Shown here: piece after piece, positions 6,990-13,034 of the stretch
Numbering within the stretch: position 1 is the first letter of the stretch
Layout: each line of letters starts with the position of its first letter
From: Dysgonamonadaceae bacterium
GTDB taxonomy: Bacteria; Bacteroidota; Bacteroidia; Bacteroidales; Azobacteroidaceae
Reading direction: 5' to 3'
Length of the DNA stretch: 13,034 nucleotides
Assembly: GCA_031284225.1 (NCBI GenBank)
Contig: JAITAH010000034.1
Coordinates: 1-13,034, forward strand
The notes under the pieces: generated by a model
The model's input: only the letters and a program-made list of their open reading frames with translations
What the model was told of the DNA's origin: nothing
The model's database searches: none
Made by a program: the position numbers and the translations under genes

Positions 6990-9900
6990 ATGAAAAGATT
7001 GACTTTATGGTTAACATGCTTGTTTATAAGCATGGGTTTAGCAATCGGACAAAACAAAACGGTATCGGGAACTGTGGTGGATGAAGCCGGAGAGCCTGTG
7101 ATCGGCGCGTCGGTTGTAGTGAAAGGGAATGCCGCGATTGGTACGGTTACGGATTTGGACGGGAAGTTCACATTAAGCGTACCGGCTTCGGCTCAGACTC
7201 TAATTATCAAATATTTAGGAATGGCCGATCAGGAAGCGCCAATAGCTCCTGATGTTAGAGTAACGCTGTCGGCCAGCGAAACAAGTTTGGACGAAGTGAT
7301 TGTAGTAGCCTATGGTACTGCAAAAAGATCTCAATTTACCGGATCTGCTTCGGTAGTGAAAGCGGAAGAAATTGGGAAAGTTCAAGCATCGAATGCGGCA
7401 AACGCTCTCGTCGGTAAAGTTACCGGTATGCAGATCGCTAATTCTTCCGGACAACCCGGTACAACTTCGCCGACTATTCGTGTACGCGGTATCGGATCTA
7501 TCAATGCCGGAAACGATCCGTTGATTATTGTGGACGGCGCGCCTTATAGCGGCGACCTGAACAATATCAATTCGCAGGATATAGAATCAATTACCGTTCT
7601 GAAAGACGCCGCTTCAAATGCTCTTTATGGCGCTCGCGGCGCTAATGGCGTGATTATGATAACAACCAAAAAAGGTACTTCGGGCGTTGCAACAATTACT
7701 GCCGATGCGAAGTGGGGGGCTAATACCCGCGCTACTCAGGATTACAAAACCATCCAATCGCCCGCGCAATATTACGAAGTCTATCACGGCGCATTGAAAA
7801 ACTATTTTGTTAATTCATTGGGATATACAGCCGACAATGCACATCTCCTGGCCAATCAGTACATGACCCAGAGCAACAATGACTATGGCTTGGGATACAA
7901 CGTGTATAGCGTGCCTGCCGGACAATACCTGATCGGATCGAACGGTAAATTAAATCCCAACGCTACATTAGGCAATATCGTTTCTTATGGAGGGGAAGAA
8001 TACCTGATCGCTCCCGACAACTGGACGGATGCCGCTTACAAGCAAAGTACCCGTCAGGAATATAATTTCTCGGCCACGGCGGGAACTGATAAAAGTTCGT
8101 TTTTCGCTTCTTTTAATTATTTAAATAATCAGGGTATCACCGCTAAATCCGACTATCAACGTTTGACCGGACGCTTGAAAGCGGATTATCAAGTAAAGCC
8201 CTGGATGAAAGTCGGCGGCAACATGCTCTATACCAATTATCGTTATAACAGCTTTGATTCTGATACAGACGGTTCGACCGGCTCTTCCGGCAATATCTTT
8301 GCTTTTACTACACGTATAGCGCCGATCTATCCTCTCTATATACGCGATGGAAGTGGTAATATCCGGAAAGACGCCAACGGTTTAACTCTGTACGACTATG
8401 GCGATAAGAGGAATGCCGGTCTGGAACGTCCTTTCCTAACCACCACAAATGGATTGTCGGATAATCTTCTGAATACATACGGCGGTGAAGGCAACGCTTT
8501 TGCCGCAAGCGGTTTTGTTGATATTACTTTCCTGAAAGATTTTAAATTTTCTACGATTAATACTACCGCAGTGGATGAAGACCGCTTCACCAGCGTTACT
8601 AATCCTTATTACGGACAATATGCTTCTTCCAACGGTATTGTATATAAGCAACACGTACGCAGGGTGGATTACGACTTACAGCAGTTGCTGACTTATGCAA
8701 AAGATATTGACGTGCATCACGTCAATCTGTTAGTAGGACACGATTATTATCGCTCTCAATACTTTACTTTATACGCGGAGAAATCCAATATGTTCGATCC
8801 GGCCAATCATGAATTGAACGGTGCGGTGAAAGACGGTTCGCCCGGTTCTTACACAACGGATTACAATACGGAAGGTTTCTTCTCTCGCGGACAATACGAT
8901 TATGACAATAAATATTACGCTTCTCTGTCGTATCGTCGCGATGCAACTTCCCGCTTCCATCCCGATAATCGTTGGGGGAATTTCTGGTCGGTCGGCGCAG
9001 CCTGGGTACTTTCCGGAGAAAACTGGCTCGACGACTGGTCGTGGGTCGATCTCTTGAAACTGAAAGCTTCTTATGGCGAACAGGGTAACGACAATATCGG
9101 TAATTATCGTTATGTCGATACCTACTCGGTTGTAAACGCTACCGGCCGGCCTGCCACGATTCCTGACGCCAAGGGAAATAAAGACATCAGTTGGGAAAAA
9201 TACGGCAACTTCAATACAGGTATTGATTTTGACTTATTTAAACAACGCTTGAGCGGAACAATCGAATATTTTTACCGAAAAACAACCGACATGCTGTTCT
9301 CTTTCCCGCTGCCTCCTTCTTACGGATGGACGTCTTATTATGATAATATAGGAGATATGCGTAATACGGGGGTCGAAGTGGAATTAAAGGGCGATATCGT
9401 TAAAACCAACGATTTTAAATGGAATCTGAGCATGAACATAACGCTGCAAAGCAATAAAATCATTTATCTGCCGGAAGAACGCAAAACGCTGGTTACTTCG
9501 GAAGGCGTAGAAGGTTATGCCGGAGGCGGTTACTTCTATGGCGAAGGCCAACCGCTATATACTTTCTATATGAAGAAATACGCCGGAGTAAACGAAAAAG
9601 GGGAAGCTACCTATTATAAAGACATAAAAGATGAAGATGGCAACATTACCGGGCGCGAGCCGGTTACCGTTTCCTCCGATGCTACGGATTACCTGTGCGG
9701 AACAGCTTTGCCCGATGCTTTTGGAGGCTTTAGTACATCGTTTACCTACAAAGGCTTCGATCTTTCGGCCGATTTTGTTTACCAAATCGGAGGCTTAGTA
9801 TATGATACGGATTATGCTTCTAACATGAATACGCCGCAAAAAAGCTCAAGAGGCGCTGCCTTTCATGCCGACGTGCTGAATGCATGGACGCCGGAAAATA

Positions 9901-10202
9901 CTTCCAGCAATATTCCGCGTTTCCAGTATGGCGACCAATATACGACGTCAACGTCCGACCGGTTCCTTACCAGCGCGTCGTTCCTTTCGTTGCAGAATAT
10001 CAACTTTGGATACACTTTCTCAAAGCGTATCAGCAAATATCTCGGCGCAGAAAAAGTGAAAATATACACGGTTTGCGATAATGTTTGGCTGTGGTCGAAA
10101 CGACAGGGATTAGATCCTCGCCAAAACATCAACGGATCCTCTACATCGGCTTATTATGCCCCTATTCGGTCTTTCTCCGGAGGTATATCAGTTACATTCT
10201 AA
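6990..10202 (+). CDS. SusC-like TonB-dependent outer-membrane transporter (SusC-2)
   Basis: A complete 1070-residue SusC/RagA-family importer. In order: signal peptide 1-21 (ISMGLAIGQ), a CarboxypepD_reg-like domain at about 24-95 (VSGTVVDEAGEPVIGASVVV), TonB-box-like DEVIVVAYG at 101-109, a plug at about 115-230 with IVDGAPYSGD and NALYGARGANG, and a beta-barrel ending FSGGISVTF. The ATG at 6990 is preferred; the in-frame GTG at 6981 would add three residues. It shares its 5' leader and N-terminus with SusC-1 but has a different plug interior and barrel, so the two probably take different ligands or look different to phages and antibodies. SusD-2 begins 16 bp after its stop. The promoter at 6806-6837 points at it, so it is predicted to be the expressed copy as drawn. 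Confidence 0.97.
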   Translation: MKRLTLWLTCLFISMGLAIGQNKTVSGTVVDEAGEPVIGASVVVKGNAAIGTVTDLDGKFTLSVPASAQTLIIKYLGMADQEAPIAPDVRVTLSASETSLDEVIVVAYGTAKRSQFTGSASVVKAEEIGKVQASNAANALVGKVTGMQIANSSGQPGTTSPTIRVRGIGSINAGNDPLIIVDGAPYSGDLNNINSQDIESITVLKDAASNALYGARGANGVIMITTKKGTSGVATITADAKWGANTRATQDYKTIQSPAQYYEVYHGALKNYFVNSLGYTADNAHLLANQYMTQSNNDYGLGYNVYSVPAGQYLIGSNGKLNPNATLGNIVSYGGEEYLIAPDNWTDAAYKQSTRQEYNFSATAGTDKSSFFASFNYLNNQGITAKSDYQRLTGRLKADYQVKPWMKVGGNMLYTNYRYNSFDSDTDGSTGSSGNIFAFTTRIAPIYPLYIRDGSGNIRKDANGLTLYDYGDKRNAGLERPFLTTTNGLSDNLLNTYGGEGNAFAASGFVDITFLKDFKFSTINTTAVDEDRFTSVTNPYYGQYASSNGIVYKQHVRRVDYDLQQLLTYAKDIDVHHVNLLVGHDYYRSQYFTLYAEKSNMFDPANHELNGAVKDGSPGSYTTDYNTEGFFSRGQYDYDNKYYASLSYRRDATSRFHPDNRWGNFWSVGAAWVLSGENWLDDWSWVDLLKLKASYGEQGNDNIGNYRYVDTYSVVNATGRPATIPDAKGNKDISWEKYGNFNTGIDFDLFKQRLSGTIEYFYRKTTDMLFSFPLPPSYGWTSYYDNIGDMRNTGVEVELKGDIVKTNDFKWNLSMNITLQSNKIIYLPEERKTLVTSEGVEGYAGGGYFYGEGQPLYTFYMKKYAGVNEKGEATYYKDIKDEDGNITGREPVTVSSDATDYLCGTALPDAFGGFSTSFTYKGFDLSADFVYQIGGLVYDTDYASNMNTPQKSSRGAAFHADVLNAWTPENTSSNIPRFQYGDQYTTSTSDRFLTSASFLSLQNINFGYTFSKRISKYLGAEKVKIYTVCDNVWLWSKRQGLDPRQNINGSSTSAYYAPIRSFSGGISVTF
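7015..7034. repeat. 20-bp palindrome in SusC-2 signal-peptide codons
   Basis: CATGCTT (7015-7021) and AAGCATG (7028-7034) flank a 6-nt loop. It is identical to 6019-6038, and the near-perfect identity between the arms ends exactly at its last base. An early-mRNA hairpin, a secondary recombination site and chance are all possible. Confidence 0.6.
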
Positions 10203-10218
10203 ATAAAAATAAAAGAAT

Positions 10219-11832
10219 ATGAAAAAGAAAATTATATCTTATCTTGCAGGAATCTGCTTTATAGCGTCGTTGTCCACAGGATGCATCGATGAAACGATCC
10301 CTACCAATACGATAACGAGCGATCAGCTGACTTCGTCGTCAAAAGCTACCGAGGCTTTGGTGTGGGCGATACCGGCATTTGCCAACAACTTCCAAACAGT
10401 TACGACTAACCATTATGATTGGGGTTACGGTTCTATTATGCACATCCGCGATGTGATGACGGAAGAACTCACGGTCGTTTCCAGTACTTACGACTGGTAC
10501 ACCTCATGGGCAAATAACACCTATCTGAGCGAAGACTATGCGTATGGCCAGTTTATCTGGAATTTTTTCACACAATTTATTCAAACATCAAATAATCTCA
10601 TTTCGGCTATCGATCCCGAAACAGCTACCGAGGTTCAGAAAGGCTATTTGGGCATGGGACATGCTTTCCGCGCTTTCCAATACCTGGATATGGCGCAAAT
10701 GTTCGAATTTCTGGAAAACGATAAAACCATCCCCGTTAATGCGGCCGGCAATAATGTGCTCAAACTTACGATACCTATTGTAACCGAACAAACCACAGAA
10801 GAAGCCGCCCGGAACAATCCGCGCGCTACGCGCCAGGTCATGTACGAGTTTATTCTTTCCGATTTGAATGCGGCCGAAGAATATCTGGCAGGCGTTGCGC
10901 GGCCGTCAAAAACCTTGCCCGACCTGTCTGTCGTTTACGGTATAAAAGCCCGTCTATACATGTGGGTAGGCGATTATACAAACGCCAGACTGTATGCGCG
11001 CCAGGCAATCGTTACCGGTGGAAATACCCCAACCTCGAAAGACGAGTGGTTAGATACTAAATCGGGTTTCAACACGCTGGCTACCTCGTCGTGGATGTTA
11101 GGCTCGCAAATGGACGCCGAAGACAATGTCGTAAAATCCGGTATCCTGAACTGGACGTCGTGGATGGCCAACGAAACGGAATTCGGTTACGCCGGCGCCG
11201 GCCCGTACAGCATGATCGACGCCCGGATCTACAGTCAGATATCCAACGAAGATTTCCGCAAACTCTCTTGGAAAGCGCCCGAAGGCCACGCCCTCTACGG
11301 AAAAACGCCCTATATCAACGACGAAATAGGAGCCCAATTGCCTACGTATGTCTCTACCAAGTTCCGTCCGGCTTCGGGCAATACGGCAGACTTTAAAGTG
11401 GGAGCCGCCTCGGCATATCCCATGATGCGCGTCGAAGAAATGTTTTTCATCGAAGCGGAAGCGGCCGCTCACCTCAATGCCGCAGAAGGAAAAGAGCTTC
11501 TGGAAAACTTTATGAAAACTTATCGCTACAAAAACTACTCTTGCCGGGCAAGCGACAACGAGGGCGTAGTGAATGAAATTTTCTTCCAAAAACGTGTGGA
11601 ATTTTGGGGCGAAGGCGTCAGCTTTTTCGATTATAAACGGTTGAATAAACCCGTTACTCGCGGATATTCCGGTACCAACCATTCCGACGCCATTCGTTTT
11701 AATACGACTACCCGTCCGGCTTGGATGAACTTCTGTATCGTGCGAAATGAAAAACTTAGCAACCCGGCAGTGATGGATTACGAAAATCCGGATCCTTCCG
11801 GACTTTATACGCCCTGGAGAGAAAATAATTAA
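10219..11832 (+). CDS. SusD-like outer-membrane substrate-binding lipoprotein (SusD-2)
   Basis: A complete 537-residue SusD/RagB-family protein, expected to cap SusC-2 at the cell surface and bind its ligand. The signal peptide ends in lipobox STGC (Cys22), followed by the acidic IDETIPTN. Family features seen are a TPR-like helical pair (GIKARLYMWVGDYTNARLYA), NNPRA in the middle region, RVEEMFFIEAEAAA from 404, RVEFWGEG at 459-466 and NPDP at 523-526. These align in order with SusD-1, while most other positions differ, as expected for paralogs with separate specificities. It begins 16 bp after SusC-2 and is followed 21 bp later by the third lipoprotein gene, consistent with co-transcription from the promoter at 6806-6837. 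There is no sign of truncation. Confidence 0.97.
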   Translation: MKKKIISYLAGICFIASLSTGCIDETIPTNTITSDQLTSSSKATEALVWAIPAFANNFQTVTTNHYDWGYGSIMHIRDVMTEELTVVSSTYDWYTSWANNTYLSEDYAYGQFIWNFFTQFIQTSNNLISAIDPETATEVQKGYLGMGHAFRAFQYLDMAQMFEFLENDKTIPVNAAGNNVLKLTIPIVTEQTTEEAARNNPRATRQVMYEFILSDLNAAEEYLAGVARPSKTLPDLSVVYGIKARLYMWVGDYTNARLYARQAIVTGGNTPTSKDEWLDTKSGFNTLATSSWMLGSQMDAEDNVVKSGILNWTSWMANETEFGYAGAGPYSMIDARIYSQISNEDFRKLSWKAPEGHALYGKTPYINDEIGAQLPTYVSTKFRPASGNTADFKVGAASAYPMMRVEEMFFIEAEAAAHLNAAEGKELLENFMKTYRYKNYSCRASDNEGVVNEIFFQKRVEFWGEGVSFFDYKRLNKPVTRGYSGTNHSDAIRFNTTTRPAWMNFCIVRNEKLSNPAVMDYENPDPSGLYTPWRENN

Positions 11833-11853
11833 TCTTATAAATTAAGGAAAAAT

Positions 11854-13034
11854 ATGAAATCAATAAATAAAATAATAACATTGTTTGTTTTCTGTCTCTT
11901 CTTCGGATTCACGGCGTGCGTCGAAGAAGCAGAATATACTCCGGCAGAAATACCGGCGAGCGCTCAGGTGTATTTTTCGAATCGACTGTCATCGAAAGTA
12001 GAACTATCGCAAGATTTGACCGTAACGTCGTATGATGTAGAAATCCGCCGTATCGACAAAACAAACGCACTCGCAGTAAGTCTTACGGTTGAAACCGAAT
12101 CGCCGGAGGTGTTTACGATTCCTACCACGGTGAATTTCGCCGCAGGGTCGGACGTCGCAGCTATCACAATCGCTTACGACCCCTCCAAATTGAATTACGA
12201 CGTCTATAAAACCATCTCTATCGCTGTGTCGGATGCAAACCTGACGTCGCCCTACGGTACATCTTCCTACGCTTTCTCTGCCGGTATTCCGGCGCCCTGG
12301 CAATCGCTCGGCGATGCTACTTTTATAGATACATGGATGTTTGGCGAAATTGAATATTCTATTGAAATTCAACAACACATGTTAGATCCGACCCGCTACC
12401 GTTTGGTTGATCCCTATACGCAGGGATTAAATGAAGAAGGATATGTGCCCGGATATAACAGAGGCAATCAGTCGCCGTATGTAGAGTTCCAGATTCTCCC
12501 GAAAGGATCTGTTTACAGAGACGTTACAACTACCGTAGAAGGTCTGGTTGTGTATGGCGATTTCTGTACGGGTTATTATCACCCCACCTATGGGGAAGAT
12601 GTGCTTTGCTTGCACCCATCCCGCTTTACCAATATGCTAACAGAAAATTACTGGATACACAATGTTGTAACGCAATTCTCTGCCGACGGGGAACCGGAAG
12701 TGGTTCAAATAGCTCCTTACTACTATATGATGGGAGTAGGCGGCTGGAATCAGACACAGACCGACGGAGTTATAACCATTGTATTCCCCGGAATTGTTTT
12801 GGCCGACTACTCCATCGAAGTAGCCTATGCAGGCAAATACACGGACGCTCAAGACAATGACGCCGGCGTTCTGGCTCAAATCCTCGCAGTAGGCGCGGAT
12901 GTAGCGTCCATACGCTTAGCCGTAGTGGAAGGAACCAACGTAAACGCTGCCGTTGGAGGAATCTTAGACGGAAGCATCGAATCGCTGGAAGTGGCGCCGC
13001 AAACGGCAACCGTTCAACTTCCGTTCGCTTCCGC
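11854..13034 (+). CDS. Surface lipoprotein, third gene of right operon (3' end cut off)
   Basis: A partial gene: 393 codons are visible and no stop is reached before the window end. The signal peptide ends in lipobox FTAC (Cys22) and the mature protein starts C-VEEAEYTPAE, nearly the same as its left paralog (C-SEEVEYTPAE). An early beta-rich segment (VYFSN..., FTIPTTVNFAAGSD) precedes an APWQSLGDATF stretch shared in form with the paralog's APWVSLGKGIF. The middle is diverged, then residues 315-393 are nearly identical to the paralog. It follows SusD-2 after 21 bp. By position it is a SusE/SusF-like surface accessory lipoprotein, probably ligand binding; I do not recognise a specific family. 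The shared C-terminal part suggests a common structural domain with a variable outer part. Confidence 0.87.
   Translation, partial: MKSINKIITLFVFCLFFGFTACVEEAEYTPAEIPASAQVYFSNRLSSKVELSQDLTVTSYDVEIRRIDKTNALAVSLTVETESPEVFTIPTTVNFAAGSDVAAITIAYDPSKLNYDVYKTISIAVSDANLTSPYGTSSYAFSAGIPAPWQSLGDATFIDTWMFGEIEYSIEIQQHMLDPTRYRLVDPYTQGLNEEGYVPGYNRGNQSPYVEFQILPKGSVYRDVTTTVEGLVVYGDFCTGYYHPTYGEDVLCLHPSRFTNMLTENYWIHNVVTQFSADGEPEVVQIAPYYYMMGVGGWNQTQTDGVITIVFPGIVLADYSIEVAYAGKYTDAQDNDAGVLAQILAVGADVASIRLAVVEGTNVNAAVGGILDGSIESLEVAPQTATVQLPFAS
12796..13034. repeat. Outer inverted repeat, right arm
   Basis: This is the partner of 1-239. The two arms end at precisely the window edges with the same base, so the repeat probably continues outside, or the sequence was cut within it. 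At about 12.5 kb apart and about 99% identical, the arms could also support homologous inversion of the whole locus. Confidence 0.95.

Larger units (their letters stand above)
6900..7034. repeat. Inner inverted repeat, right arm (invertase target)
   Basis: This is the partner of 6019-6154, 135 bp, identical apart from the T4/A5 length difference at 6969-6972. It contains 90 bp of SusC-2 leader and the first 45 coding bases. The first mismatch on the gene side is g at 7035. Beyond it the SusC coding sequences remain similar for about 300 bp with a growing number of substitutions. Confidence 0.95.

Noticed and set aside
11098..11682. A 194-codon open frame on the minus strand opposite SusD-2
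   Set aside because: It is antisense to conserved SusD C-terminal motifs and has no leader or recognisable domain.
1..13034. The mirror symmetry as a pure palindromic assembly artefact
   Set aside because: The two halves differ throughout the SusC, SusD and lipoprotein middles and each encodes intact separate proteins, so the halves are real paralogs. Only the outermost 239 bp could still be affected by assembly.

Overview
The window looks like a Bacteroidota surface locus, most likely from Bacteroidales. The evidence is two SusC/SusD-type outer-membrane uptake operons, lipoproteins with acidic residues right after the lipid-anchored cysteine, AT-rich leaders without clear Shine-Dalgarno sequences, and one perfect match to the Bacteroides promoter consensus (TTTG at -33, TAnnTTTG at -7). 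No CAZyme, sensor or regulator gene is present, so the imported substrate cannot be named.

Layout: the window is almost mirror-symmetric. From the centre, a leftward operon (minus strand) encodes SusC-1 (2842-6063), SusD-1 (1177-2820) and a surface lipoprotein cut by the window start (1-1154). A rightward operon (plus strand) encodes SusC-2 (6990-10202), SusD-2 (10219-11832) and the matching lipoprotein cut by the window end (11854-13034). The two operons have the same gene order and 16-22 bp gaps, but their proteins have diverged widely. A serine recombinase of the DNA-invertase type (6174-6776) sits between them.

Two nested sets of inverted repeats mark the symmetry. The inner pair (6019-6154 and 6900-7034) covers the SusC leaders and first 15 codons and is identical except for one single-base indel. 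Each inner arm holds a 26-bp imperfect dyad with two 12-bp half-sites around a central AA/TT dinucleotide, the layout of hix/gix-type crossover sites. The outer pair (1-239 and 12796-13034) is the shared 3' part of the two lipoprotein genes, with three mismatches.

Interpretation: the only perfect promoter match in the central region lies inside the invertible segment, between the invertase gene and the right arm, and reads toward SusC-2. I found no perfect match reading toward SusC-1. Inversion between the inner arms would turn this promoter toward SusC-1 and disconnect SusC-2. The locus therefore reads as a self-contained flip-flop: one promoter and its invertase travel together and select one of two complete three-protein surface uptake systems. 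As drawn, operon 2 is predicted ON and operon 1 OFF. Invertible SusC/SusD loci are known in Bacteroides; the reciprocal either/or arrangement with a serine invertase inside the segment is the part that deserves attention.
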